64,000 bases of DNA from Microglena sp. YARC (lineage: Eukaryota > Chlorophyta > Chlorophyceae > Chlamydomonadales > Chlamydomonadaceae), in assembly GCA_022414725.1 (NCBI GenBank), contig CM039464.1, positions 30,630,261-30,694,260 on the forward strand, written 5' to 3'. Below the pieces are notes generated by a model. It saw nothing but the letters and a program-made list of their open reading frames with translations, ran no database searches and was not told the origin of the DNA. This document shows, piece after piece, positions 12,406 to 23,293 of this stretch (positions are counted from its first letter, which is position 1; each line of letters starts with the position of its first letter). The translations under genes were made by a program, and so were the position numbers.

Positions 12406-12603
12406 CTAGCTGAGGCTGCATTCATGGTAGCTGCACAAACTTCTTGGGGCTAGCTTCCCCTTAGTCCCAACTGGCATAATGTACTGCGCCACACCTGGAC
12501 AGTACTCATCTCCCCATCCACCTTGGCAGCAAATTCCCTAAGGAATTTTAGACTGACGCCCTCCGGCAGCGTTCTTCTGTGCCTCCTACGACATGGTGCG
12601 CAT
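12406..12603 (-). pseudogene. Frameshifted copy of HET/TIR-like exon 1
   Basis: Matches 26349-26538 but is 198 nt instead of 190 and has several indels (around 12445-12500 and 12561-12592) that destroy the frame. EGVSLKFLREFAAKVDGEMS survives as a readable block on the minus strand. Confidence 0.65.
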
Positions 12604-14804
12604 ATTGAGCAACTTCGCGGATGCGGAGAGGAGATATTGGATAGGGCAGCACCTCGGCAAGTACTAGTTGCGTGACTGAGGTGAGGAGTGCTGAAGGTTA
12701 AGATACTCTTCGGTGGTACTCTTCGGCGCTGCCAAACTGATGGCCCTCCTGGGCCTAAGATGAACGATGTGAATTGATCCGCCACGTTCAGAAGGTAGGA
12801 AGCAAGGAAGGAAAAGAAAGACGGAAGGCGTGACAGGTAGGGCGGTGAATTCCGCCAGAACGGTAAGAAAGGTTGAGCGGGGAAGTCGGGAAGAAGAGAG
12901 ACGAAAGGTCGTGAATTGTGTCGTGTGTTCGTCCCGGTACCCCGACCGCGCGGTCTGCGCATGCAATGCGCAATGCAAAGGGGCTGTCTTTGAGTCGAAC
13001 AAGTTCGCCTCGGGGGACGCGTATAGGAAATTGTGGGGGAGGTGAGAGGGCCGGCGGCTAACTGCTTCTTTTGGCGCTGGTCACGTGGGATCGCGTACCT
13101 GCAACCAGAAGTAGAGGGCTGCAGCCAATAGTAGAGAGGTCGCTGGCCGCGGCACATGAACAGCCTGTTTCTATTATAGTTACTGGCATGGAAGCGTTTG
13201 GATATTTATTCGACAGATGTCCCAGAAGCTTCTACATTCCGTATATAGGAAGAGACGCGATTATGAGCTGAAATGCAGAGAGATCTGTACCAGTTGCGTT
13301 TGCTCGTCAGGTTGGTAGGCTGCTTGTTGATGCCCCCATGCTGCCTCTGCTTGAAAAACAAAGCTTGACCCGGCTTGACCTGAAGAATCCATGGCGGTGA
13401 GCGTTAGAGATTCTGAGGAATTGAAGGGATCGCGCGTGACTGCGCGATCTACAAGATTGCAGCGCTCGCGCTCATCCCAACATTATGGCCGCAAGTGACC
13501 GCTGCGGCGGTCAAAGTGCCAGCGTGGAACCAAGGTGGATCGGGGTTACGCTTAACCGCGGGGGGCACGGTTCAAGGTAACCCCAATCCGCCCAGGCACG
13601 TCATCAAATTTTGTATGAAACTGGTGTACAAGTCGTCGAGCGAAGTACAGGTTTTAGGTGTTTCCGATAGTTGAAGGAAGGAAGGAAATTGTTACATACT
13701 CAGCAAAAATCAATGCTGAGACCGTACAGCGCCGGAGCAGCTGGACAGTTTTGTAACAGTGAGGGGCAAAAGGCAAAACAACTCAGAACCTGGTCCAGGA
13801 AGTAACCTCCTGGACAAGTTCTGACCTGTGAGGAAAGAGAGAGGTTAGTTACATAAACTCAGCAAATCACTGCCGAGACTGGACAGCAGCACAACCTGCA
13901 GGACCATCCAATTTTATAACAGTTGGCACGATGGTTTTAAAAGCACACCCACAAACCTCAAAAACAAACTGGGTCAAGTCCAAAAGAGGAAACAAACTAG
14001 AGGCGGAAAGAAGAGCGGAAAGAGGAGCGTGAAGGGGAGGATTTTTTTATTTTATAAGTTGTGGAAGACTTTCACCCCAAGAGGTGGGTCCCCCGACACA
14101 AACCAGCGAAACAGAGGATTCAGTTAGAATGGTGTGCCACTCCTACAATATGAATGCCGAGACAGGAAATCCAGAGCACGAAGCCCAAATACAAGAGAAG
14201 AGGGAAGGAAGAGGAAAATTGTTACATACCGGTAACTCAGCAAAAAATAATGCCGAGACTGAACAGCGCCGGGCAGCTGAACAGTTTTATACAGTGAGGG
14301 GTTGGGCAACATACGCCTCAGAACCTGGTCCAGGAGTACCTCCAAAAAGCGTAAGAAAAAGCAAATTAAAAAGCTTGACAAATAAGCATAGCGAACTACC
14401 AAGACATAGAGAAAATAGCGAATTAAGTTACATTGTTGAAGAGCTAAGAGTTGCCGAGGCCTGATAAGCGAGAATTCAACAAGAAGACGTAACAGACAAA
14501 AGGCACAGAATATCCACCAGAAAAAACAAGGAGAGAGGCATATACGGTAGCTCTTAAAAGGCGGCTTAACACTCCCTATCTAAAGGCAAATACGAGAGCC
14601 ATGCCGTCAGCCATAACGCCACAAGTTAAAGCACCGCTAAGAAAGGACACTTAACAATCTAAGCAGAAACACAAACAGGATAAAAGCGTTGGAAATGCAA
14701 AAGACAAAGACCATCGGGGAAAAGCTTAGAGAGTCCCAAGCCTATCTAGCAAAAAACCATCAAGCTAAAGGACTGAGAGAGGCACGGGAGAGCAACCAAA
14801 TAGA
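12604..14804. repeat. Dispersed-repeat region, no clear gene
   Basis: About 13180-13665 is homologous to 17224-17480. The stretch reading YLFDRCPRSFYIPYIGRDAI is alignable in frame to the second copy. Around 13690, 13845 and 14220 are members of a family with core GTTACATA..CTCAGCAAA..TGCCGAGACTG. The stretch up to about 13.8 kb carries scattered indels relative to 26.5-27.7 kb. After that the two units are nearly identical. Confidence 0.55.
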
Positions 14805-15747
14805 TAGGGCTGTCAATATCGTACGGTATTTTCAATTACCGTAGGCATATATCGTGATATATCGTACGATATCGATACCGTACGATATTTTAGACCCTTT
14901 TGGGGGAAATCAGTATAAGACCAAGGGAATAAAGGAAATACCGTTTACACGTCCATACACTTGAAATCAAGTCAAATGAACCAATACTGAGGGAGATAGA
15001 AAACACGGTAATATCGTGGTCTATTACCGTACGATATATCGTGACATATCGTACGCTATATACTACGTAGGCGATATAACTGAATTCCCTGACCCGACCA
15101 GTGCAAGAAAATCCCAGGCGAATCTGCTAATCATACACTAGACAAACTTCACCTCCACTTGAAGCCCCAAACTACGCTTTCACCTATAGCACCCACCCTT
15201 TAGCACCAGAAGTGCATGGAAAATCACGCTTACCACTCTCATTGCTGCTGATGCCATGGTGAGGGTGCTGCCCTCGAGAGCATCTGCTAGCAAGCAAATG
15301 TATGCGCACAGAGAGGTTTGTCTGCATGCCGGGATCGAACCTGTGACCCCCCCAAATACTGCGCAATTGTTTGAGCAGATGTGTAATCACGTCAATTTGC
15401 ACCCAACACGATATTTATCGTACGATACTGAACACGGTAAAACTCTACACTAGTACGAATCCCGGTAAACACGATCCCGGTAAACACGATATATCGTACG
15501 ATAATTCCGAAAATATCGTACGATGCTTAAAAAATGGTTACCCACCAACCATTTTTTGGCCCACAACCACTGGTTACCCAACCAACCACTTATTCCTAGA
15601 TACCTCACCCCGATACGCGTAGTTACCCATCAGCCGATACGCATAGTAACCCATCACCCGATACGCATAATATCACATAATAAGCACACCGTTCGATATA
15701 TCATACAATATAATAAATATCGTACGATATAAAGCTTGACAGCCCTA
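14805..15747. mobile_element. Nonautonomous hAT-like element, TATCGTACGATA family
   Basis: Terminal inverted repeat TAGGGCTGTCAA..TTGACAGCCCTA. Flanking 8-mers caaataga (14797-14804) and caaataaa (15748-15755) agree at 7 of 8 positions, as expected for a hAT target duplication. Both subterminal regions are packed with the palindrome TATCGTACGATA and variants. The middle (about 15180-15370) contains an unrelated segment with a tRNA B-box-like GGTTCGATCCC on the minus strand. No transposase frame, so nonautonomous. Confidence 0.85.
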
Positions 15748-16895
15748 CAAATAAATCAAGAGTCAAACGGAAACTCGAGATGTGAAAACTGAAGCTACCC
15801 CCATCACCTACACCGCCACAAACAAGACGGTTGCTACAAAGGGACAAGAACAAATCTAAGCTAGTCATACAGGCTGTTAGGGAGGATTAGGGGAAGAAGC
15901 TCATTCTGGGAGAGAAGCAAATGGCCAGGGGAATGGTCCTGGGCCATCGGAGTATCTGCCCCTTACATTTTTGGAGGGTTGGGAACTCCCATGTTGACAT
16001 GGGAGTGACGGGACCCACCATGGCTGATGAAGGGGCGATCATAAGGGAAGAGAGAAAGAGGGTTCGTTACATAAACTCAGCAAATCACTGCCGAAAATGG
16101 ACAGCAGCACAGCCTGCCAACCATCCAATTGTATAACACGGAAGCACAGAGAGAGGATTCGTTACATAAACTCAGCAAAGAACTGCCGAGACTGGACAGC
16201 AGCACAGCCTGCCGCCCATCCAATTTTGTAACACGGAAGCAAGAGGGTTTTTGAAGGCACGAGGAAAGAGAGAGGGGTTCGTTACATAAACTCAGCAAAT
16301 CACTGCCGAGACTAAACAGCAGCACAGCCTGCCAACCATCAAATTTTATATCACGGAAGCACGAGGTTTTGAAGGCACCCCAACAAACCTGAAAACGAAC
16401 TAGGTCAATTCCAACAAAAGGAAACAAAACCTGCGGCGAAAAGGAGAGCGGAAAGGGGAGCGTGAAGGGAGGGACGCGGAGGCAGGCAATCCCGACTCCC
16501 GAGCACCAAGCCCAAAAACACAAGACAACAGGGCTAAGCCAAAAGAGCTAAAGACTAATCAAGGGCACGTGCTATGAGCACCTTAATATGCAGCGATAAT
16601 GCCCCCAACAGAAAAAAGCGCAAGTCAACCAAGCACAACCATCTAGCAGAAAAGGACCTGGGTGTCAAAAAGAGCAACCATAGGCACCCCAAGTAGAAAA
16701 GAGCGAGTCCAGACAAATAACAGAGATACCAGAAACCAATCCGAGCAAGACTCAGCAAGCAGGCACACATGACAGGGGCAAGAGAATCCACCACATAGGG
16801 CAAACCTGTTGGCTATAAGAGGGAAAAGCACATGATATTATTGACGTTATACAGCTTCATAAATTCATATTTCTTGTACTTATCAAGTACAACCG
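15748..16895. repeat. Tandem ~105-bp repeats and unassigned DNA
   Basis: Three adjacent units at about 16055-16140, 16150-16245 and 16270-16365 share CGTTACATAAACTCAGCAAA, GCCGAGACT and CAGCAGCACAGCCTGCC. A fourth lies at about 13845-13925. The remainder (15760-16040, 16390-16890) shows no recognisable gene. Confidence 0.6.
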
Positions 16896-16967
16896 GCGTC
16901 ATTCGTATAGTGGTTATTATTTCTGCCTTCCAAGCAGAAGAGCGGGGTTCGATTCCCCGATGACGCA
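16896..16967 (+). tRNA. tRNA-Gly (anticodon TCC)
   Basis: 72 nt. Acceptor stem GCGTCAT pairs with ATGACGC, with discriminator A. Anticodon stem TCTGC/GCAGA encloses loop CTTCCAA, giving anticodon TCC (glycine GGA, and GGG by wobble). T-arm GGGG-TTCGATT-CCCC is intact and the A-box GTATAGTGG is present. CCA is not encoded, as usual in eukaryotes. There is no intron. It sits inside the duplicated unit, so an identical second gene lies 13,917 bp to the right. Confidence 0.95.
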
Positions 16968-18060
16968 GCCGTTTTAATCGCCGAGTCATTACGCGCTTTG
17001 ACAAGCCGGCTTTACAGGCTGCCAACGAGCCCCTCTTGCAGCCTGTTTCTACTATAGTACCAGGTTACGGTTATGGGTAACCCCGCAAACTGTAGTGCGG
17101 CAATACTCGTAACCCGTGTTCTAGCCAGCTTCCTGTCGCGTTACCCCGGTGTACGCCTTCGTGTTTCAGATTGTCCCTGAAATCTGGGTTATTGGAAATC
17201 TGGGTTATGTGATCGTTAAATCAGTTTGTCGACTGGTAGAAGCGCTTGAATATTTATTCGACAGATTTCCCAGACGCTTCTTCATTCCGAATATGGGAAG
17301 AGACGCCATTGTGAGCTGGTAATGCAGAGAGATCTGTACCAGTTGCGTTGCTCGTCATGTTGGTAGGGTGCTCGGTTCAAGGTAACCCCGATCCGCCCGG
17401 CACGTCATCAACTTTTGCTGGAAAACTGGTGTACAAGTCGGTCGAGCGAAGTACAGGTTTTCGAGTGTTTCCAATTGTTTCAATTCTACCGGAATATCTG
17501 AATTTGAGTCCACCCCACTACCAGTATATCTGAATCTGACTCCAAGCTTGGTCCACCCAAAACCCAAGTTTTTCCTGGTTACCCACCACCCTGTTGGCCC
17601 ACCACCCGTTATTCCTGGTTACCCACCACCCTGTTTGGCCCACCACCCAAAACCCAAGATATTCCCAGGTACCCACCCCCGTTACCCCACCACCCGTAAC
17701 GCATAGTTACACTTATGGTCCGTAACTCCGCTTAACCCTCAATTGGAAAACAGGCTGGAAGTTATCTGTCTGCCTACAGCCTGCCACGTCGACCGGCCGA
17801 ACACAGAAAGCAGGGCGAAGCAGGGTCTAGTCAGCAGAGGGCTAGTCAGTGTGTCCTTGACTGACGCATCGCGTTTGTTTTCAGGTATGTTCAGTAAGGT
17901 ATATCGTAGTCACTTCGACGATCTTCAGGCTTTCGCTTTGGAAAAAATGAAGTCTGTCGTGTGGTGCTGGTGTTTTGGGTCGTGGGTCGGCATGTCCCCT
18001 GACCTACGGGCGCCTTTTCCCTCGTTCGCAGTAGGACAGGCTCCGCCACATCACATATAG
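16968..18060. repeat. Unassigned region with 17224-17480 repeat copy
   Basis: 17224-17480 is the diverged partner of 13180-13665. One frame reads EYLFDRFPRRFFIPNMGRDA before a TAA. 17560-17730 has TTACCCACCACCC-type short repeats. No convincing complete gene. Confidence 0.5.
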
Positions 18061-18215
18061 TTAGGGAACAGCAATATAATAACATGCCTTTGTATGATAT
18101 CAAACGATATCATATGATGCCGCCAATCTGACTAATTACCATTTGTAGACAAATGCAATTTGTATGATATCATATGATATCATACTCGCCTTTGGCCAAC
18201 ATCATATGGTATGCC
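18061..18215. mobile_element. Decayed MITE, ATGATATCATAT family
   Basis: Begins TAGGGAACAGCAATAT and contains GTATGATATCATATGATATC, CCGCCAATCTGACTA and CCTTTGGCCAACATCATATG, all shared with the intact MITE at 21145-21337. The expected right terminus TTCCCTA is missing, so it is truncated or diverged. Confidence 0.6.
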
Positions 18216-18943
18216 CGCCGCTTCGTGTAGTCCTTTCAGTCTAGGGATAGTGTGGGGAGACCCACCCTTACAGGCGAAAATCCTCGTACACAAACGGTGC
18301 TTCTCTCAGAATGCTTATACAGTTATACTTCACTTTCTCAATGGTAGAGCTCGCTGAATCAATGGAGGTGCCGGGCTCAATACTTTCTATACTTCATTAA
18401 GGGCGCCTGGAGGCGATTCCCGAATGAAATTAATTTAATTCATAATTTAATTGAGTGTAATTCAGGTAATCGGTGTAATTGATTTTAATTTAATTGTATT
18501 TAATGTTGTGTTATTTTAATTCGATTTTATTCCTTTCAATTAAATTTAAGCAACGTGATTTGAATGCATGTAATTGCTTTAAATTTTATCAATTCGAAAC
18601 GGATTAAATTTAAATAAAATTGATGTAATTGAATTTCATTGAATCGATGGATGTTGCAGCTTTGTTGACTATGAAGTGACGAAAAATATAGTTTGGGTTG
18701 TTGAATTGTAAGCAGTATTGAACGTTTCTATAATGTAATGCAATGCATATATGTAGATTGTCTTTATTTTTAAGAATTTGATGGAAGAAAATGAGACCAA
18801 TCAGGGGTCTGGTTGGTTTAAAGGATTGTTTTACAAGGTAATGCATGTTTGGGCCCAGCCCAGACGTGAAGAGGACGTCCCGTCCAGCTCACTCCTCAAC
18901 GCCAACTCCACATACCGACGGGTGCAACCGTCGATGTCGCAGC
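18216..18943. repeat. AT-rich TTTAATT region
   Basis: 18420-18650 is a degenerate TTTAATT/AATTGA-rich stretch. No gene found. The 67-codon frame starting near 18778 runs into the foldback and is not supported. Confidence 0.5.
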
Positions 18944-19092
18944 GGGGGGAAGTTAGTCCACACAAAGCCAGTCCCCAGTGAATCAGATCTCCCCGGGTTT
19001 AGGGTTTAGGGTTGAAGTCTCAGGGTTTTAGGGTTTAGGATATAGGTTTCTGATTCACTGGGGACTGGCTTTGTGGCGACTAGCTTCCCCCT
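18944..19092. mobile_element. Foldback element with TTTAGGG loop
   Basis: Left arm GGGGGGAAGTTAGTCCACAC.. (44 nt, ending ..GTGAATCAGAT) is inverted at 19049-19091 (TCTGATTCACTGGGGACTGG..CTAGCTTCCCCC). The loop holds GGGTTTAGGGTTTAGGG and a second GGGTTTTAGGGTTTAGG. The GGGGGGAAG[T/C]TAG terminus is shared with the larger foldback at 26107-26332, so they look like one family. Confidence 0.8.
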
Positions 19093-20566
19093 CCTTTCGT
19101 CGCGACCCGTAGTTGACTACAGACTCCATGGTCGTCCCCCTTGCAGTTGTCCTGTCGAGGTTACCGCGTTTTTTTGCCAATGGCAGTTGGCGTGGCTTGT
19201 CACGCTGGCGAATGGTGGGTCCAGCCCGGTGTCACGGCCCTGAGGTGAGCTCTGTGGGCTAATTCTAGCATAAATGCCCTAGGGGAATGTTTCGTCCACT
19301 GTATGTGATGCTTACATGTTTCGCCTCGATTTTTTACGACAATTCTGCTCCTAAATCTACCGGCATGTAGAAGCACATGTTTAAGTGGTTCAAATTTGAA
19401 ATGTCAGCTCAACGCACCCTTAATCAAATTGATAACCGTTAATTGTAGCTATTTGGCCCAACCTGAGCTCCTATTCCTGAATTGCCATGCTCATATGTCA
19501 ATATGTGGTCTGGTGAAGAATTTGTCCGGCTTAAATTAGACTTATAATTCATCTGAAATATAGAATGTTCAAGTTTTTTTTTATGTTTTTCATTTAGTTA
19601 TGAAAGAAATAGGTAGAATTAGTTGTGAAAGGACTTTCACCCAAGGAGGTGGGTCTCCCGACACAAACCAGCGACCTAGAGGATTTAGTTAGAATGGCGT
19701 TGCCCCTCCCCCCCCCCCCCCCCCCTCCTTTTGGTGCCGAGTGCTGTACCTCCCCCGCCCGTGGTTGAGGTGGAGATGTGCCAGATCAGCAGTCAACGAT
19801 TGAGGCGAAATGTGCCAGATCAGCAGGAAATGCTTGCCAGATAAGCGGACCCATAGCCAGGTAAGTCCTGAACCCCGCACAGTCTGACATACATTGCAAA
19901 TTTAATAGTATAGATAAATAGATAGATAGATGGATGTTACAGTCCAGGGGTAGGCCAAATAGGCAAAAGGGACATGTTCACATGTCCATACTATAGATAA
20001 ATAGATAGATTATTCGAGACTCGGCATTTAAACCGGTTACACTTGTAGCGCCACTTGTACCTAAGGGTTGACGTCGTTATTAGTATATGCTAGAAGAGAA
20101 AGGGTCCATTGAAAAACATGAATTGCTCCCAGGTGGAAAGAAGAGCCTGCTCTATTACGTTCACTATGGAATGTGTGATTCCTCGTTTTGTTTGGTTGGC
20201 TTTGGGAGGGGGGGGGGGGGGGGGGGCTTACCTAATAGCACCAATGGACTGGTCTTTAGTAGAGGAACACCTCAGCTCAACTCACATCTCATTCTGATGG
20301 CTAGAAATAAAATCCCTATAGTACCGAGTTTTGTTTAAAAGACAGCAATTCCCTCTACCATTCCCTCTAACCCACCCACCACACACTTGGAAGGCCCATA
20401 ACAGATTTCCTACAAGGCAAACAAAAAACTCTCAACAAGCTCACCACAACACCACGCTCTGTCCAACTTTTAAAAACGGGACCTCATTACCTCATAACCT
20501 CATAACCTCATAACCGCAATCCAATATCTCCCCTCACTGTTTATTTTTTTGACTACTCTTTGCAGC
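19093..20566. repeat. No gene; retroelement tail and homopolymers
   Basis: 19905-19990 contains TTACAGTCCAGGGGTAGGCC followed by AAATAGGC, with a GATA-type tail on its left. This is the 3' end of a dispersed retroelement in minus orientation. C-run at about 19709-19725 and G-run at about 20209-20226. Nothing else recognised. Confidence 0.55.
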
Positions 20567-20735
20567 TTCCCGCCATCCTCATTATCCAGCCACTGGGTCA
20601 AACCCAAAGCTTGAAGCTGCATTGGAATGCCTGCCATGCCAGCTTTCATACGCACCAGCAAATCTTCAGATTTGGCCCAAGGACAGGGAAAGGGAGCTGT
20701 CTAAAAGCTGCTACGCGTAGCCCAAAAAATATACA
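20567..20735 (+). repeat. Dispersed repeat R (about 170 bp)
   Basis: Shares CAGCTTCCCGCCATC.., CAGCCACTGGGTCAAA, TTGGAATGCCTGCCAT and GGACAGGGAAAGGGAGCTG with copies at 34487-34655, 36958-37135 and 41696-41875. Orientation is the same in all. Class unknown. Confidence 0.7.
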
Positions 20736-21144
20736 GTGTCTCCCCTTGTCTCCCCTCCCCCCCCCCACCCCACCACCACCCCCCCCCCACACACAGAAGC
20801 ACCAAGTAGATCGAGCGATGACACAAGCACAATTCCAAACATGTATTCAATGTATTTGCTGGAGCTAGTAGCAGCCACGTGTGCCGAGTCCCCTTCCCCC
20901 AAAAGAGCCGCATCCTTCACCAAGGCAATTGATGCGCCTCTTCTTCAGCAAGGCTGGCAGCATCTCCCGCAAAGAGGAGAGCTCCTGGTTGAGGGCTTCA
21001 TTCTAGTTTTATTCCTCCTCATCGAAATTGCCCGACCCTGAACTTGACTCCAACTACCCCTACCTCTTCTCCACCTCAAAAAGGTCCCCACCCTTATCTG
21101 CACCTATGTCCAACCCCGTCCATTGCCAAGGCAAGTGCCATCCG
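20736..21144. other. Weak coding-like minus-strand stretch
   Basis: On the minus strand an ACTAG|AAT acceptor-like site near 21006 opens a short frame with ALNQELSSLREMLPALLKKR, and CCTTG|GTGAAG could be a donor. The frame is short, has no recognised domain and no in-phase partner exon. I report it only as a possible exon; the same stretch recurs near 34930. Confidence 0.2.
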
Positions 21145-21337
21145 TAGGGATCGGCAATAAGATGTCATATGATATCATGTCATGTCATCATATGATATCA
21201 TATGATGCCGGCGGTCTGACTAGGTAACTTTGGCCTGGGGCACCATATCATATGATATTAAATCATATGATTTTTGTATGATATCATATGATATCATACT
21301 CGTCTTTGGTCAACATCATATGATTTGCCATTCCCTA
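21145..21337. mobile_element. hAT-like MITE, ATGATATCATAT family
   Basis: 193 bp. Ends TAGGGATCGGCAA.. and ..TTTGCCATTCCCTA. Flanking 8-mers gccatccg (21137-21144) and accatccg (21338-21345) match at 7 of 8. Interior is filled with CATATGATATCATATGAT palindromes. It lies 17 bp beyond the stop codon of the LSD1-type gene, i.e. in its presumed 3' UTR. Confidence 0.82.
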
Positions 21338-21354
21338 ACCATCCGTGCCTAAGC

Positions 21355-22137
21355 TCACATATGCATACCCGTGCCACAGCCCCCACAAGTGAATATGTGT
21401 GTCCCATGAGGGACGTTGAGCCGGTTGTGGCAGGAAGGGCAGATAACGGTAGTGTACTGCCCATGCGCCGGGCTGGCCTGCTGTTGTTGCTGCCCGGTGC
21501 CTGGCATCTGCATCTCCAAGCCACAGCCGCCGCAACTAAAATCGCTCGTCCCCAACGGGACGGGAAGGTGGTTGTGGCACTGTGGGCACTGCACCAGTTG
21601 ACTCTGTGCGGCGCTGGGCTGCTGACGCACATGCTGCTGCAGCTGCGGCCTTTCCGGCTGCATCTGTGGCTGTGGCCTTTCCGGCTGCGGGTTGCGGCTG
21701 CGGACGTGGCCACGGTACGTGCTAGGATGCCCGCCACTGGTTTTCTGGACTGTAATATGCGCTAACTGTGAGGGGTCCTGGCTGCCGCTGATGAGTCTGC
21801 TCTTGATCGCCTTGTTGACGACAAACATGTTTCCCCAAAGGGTCACATGCGACGAGTCTGTCATCTTAGCTGTGCTCTCTAGCTGGTACACGTAGCAAGG
21901 CGCACTGATGTCAACGTGCAGGATGTCCGTCTGCTCCACAGACGTAAAAACCTTGTAGGAGTTGGACTGGCGCACTAGGTTCGCATACTCGTAGCCAATC
22001 TCGCCTCCCAATTTGATGGCAAAAAGTTCCCCCGCCGCAGTTATCTTGACTTTCAAATCATGGCGCACCTCAGTGGAGTCATCCTTGATGTTTTCGGTAC
22101 TGCTCGTGTGGACACACTTGATCTCTCTATAACCTTT
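21355..22137 (-). CDS. Terminal exon: double LSD1-type zinc-ribbon protein
   Basis: 783-nt open exon (260 codons plus TGA). The acceptor is either GATTCTTAG|AAA at 22137/22138 or, a few bases inside, TATAGAG|AG. Residues 184-205 and 233-254 are two C-x2-C-x14-C-x2-C ribbons (CPQC..CGGC and CPSC..CGGC) with the inner L-x-V-P-x-G signature of the plant LSD1 zinc finger, used for protein or DNA contacts in stress and cell-death regulators. Residues about 125-180 are a Gln/Pro/Arg-rich linker with PERPQ repeats, and about 206-229 a second Q-run. Residues 1-120 are beta-rich with no fold I can name. The second ribbon ends 6 residues before the C-terminus. Upstream exons are not certain. The intact version is here; the paralogue at 35278-36062 is frameshifted. 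Confidence 0.82.
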   Translation of the reverse strand, partial: KGYREIKCVHTSSTENIKDDSTEVRHDLKVKITAAGELFAIKLGGEIGYEYANLVRQSNSYKVFTSVEQTDILHVDISAPCYVYQLESTAKMTDSSHVTLWGNMFVVNKAIKSRLISGSQDPSQLAHITVQKTSGGHPSTYRGHVRSRNPQPERPQPQMQPERPQLQQHVRQQPSAAQSQLVQCPQCHNHLPVPLGTSDFSCGGCGLEMQMPGTGQQQQQASPAHGQYTTVICPSCHNRLNVPHGTHIFTCGGCGTGMHM

Positions 22138-22537
22138 CTAAGAATCAGGTGAGGTACAGGTGGGAGTACAGGTGAGGCACAGGTGGGAGTACAGGTGAGG
22201 TACAGGTGGGGTACAAGTGGGAGTACAGGTGAGGTACAGGTGGGAGAAAAGGGTCAGTATGATGCGGGATACTGCTACTTGGAAAGAAGTCGGTAAAAGA
22301 GGTCATCAAAGATTTCATGTAATGCTCTGCACCCACTCTAGGTGAGTTGAGCTTAGGATCGCGGGGGCTGCCATGATGTATGCTCTGATGCCAGGCGTAA
22401 ACCACGATCTCGTGTACATAACCAAGTAGTGATTTTCGTTTGGAATGCAATAATAATAATGATAATAATAATATAATAATATAATAATAATAATAATAAT
22501 AATAACAATAATCAAAATGGTATATGCGGTCTTGTGC
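22138..22537. repeat. TACAGGTGA tandem repeat and AAT microsatellite
   Basis: 22145-22250 repeats GTACAGGTGAGG / GTACAGGTGGGA units next to the acceptor of the LSD1-type exon. 22448-22512 is an AAT microsatellite. The 13.9-kb duplication junction is at 22537. Confidence 0.75.
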
Positions 22538-23293
22538 TAGCTATAGCTACCCCTGGACTGTATAGCTACCCCTGGACTGTATAGCTACCCCTGGACTGTA
22601 TAGCTACCCCTGGACCATATAGCTACCCCTGGACTGTATAGCTACCCCTGGACTGTATAGCTACCCCTGGACTGTATAGCTACCCCTGGACTGTATAGCT
22701 ACCCCTGGACTGTATAGCTACCCCTGGACTGTATAGCTACCCCTGGACTGTATAGCTACCCCTGGACCGTATAGCTACCCCTGGACTGTATAGCTACCCC
22801 TGGACTGTATAGCTACCCCTGGACTGTATAGCTACCCCTGGACTGTATAGCTACCCCTGGACTGTATAGCTACCCCTGGACTGTATAGCTACCCCTGGAC
22901 TGTATAGCTACCCCTGGACTGTATAGCTACCCCTGGACTGTATAGCTACCCCTGGACTGTAAAGCTACCCCTGGACTGTATAGCTACCCCTGGACTGTAT
23001 AGCTACCCCTGGACTGTATAGCTACCCCTGGACTGTATAGCTACCCCTGGACTGTATAGCTACCCCTGGACTGTATAGCTACCCCTGGACTGTATAGCTC
23101 TCCCTGGACTATATAGCTACCCCTGGACTGTATAGCTACCCCTGGACTGTATAGCTACCCCTGGACTGTATAGCTACCCCTGGACTGTATAGCTACCCCT
23201 GGCCCGTATAGCTACTCCTGGACTGTATAGCTACCCCTGGACTGTATAGCTACCCCTGGACTTTATAGCTACCCCTGGACTGTATAGCTACCC
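22538..23293. repeat. 19-bp satellite (about 40 units)
   Basis: Highly regular CTACCCCTGGACTGTATAG array with only scattered variants (for example CCATATAG at 22616, GTAAAG near 22967, GCCCG near 23204). The 16-mer CTACCCCTGGACTGTA is identical to the end of the retroelement tail found reverse-complemented at about 19937-19952, suggesting the array was seeded by such a tail. Confidence 0.92.

Noticed and set aside
15184..15402. 72-codon minus frame inside the hAT-like element
   Set aside because: Overlaps a tRNA B-box-like segment and differs between the two copies without frame conservation; more likely SINE-derived.
18778..18981. 67-codon plus-strand frame
   Set aside because: Ends inside the foldback element and has no family resemblance. 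Its duplicate at 32701 is only the segmental copy.
18990..19040. TTTAGGG repeats as a chromosome end
   Set aside because: Short, interrupted and inside a foldback with sequence on both sides: interstitial, not telomeric.
22538..23293. Possible CRISPR array
   Set aside because: Head-to-tail 19-bp units with no spacers, in a eukaryotic intron: a satellite.
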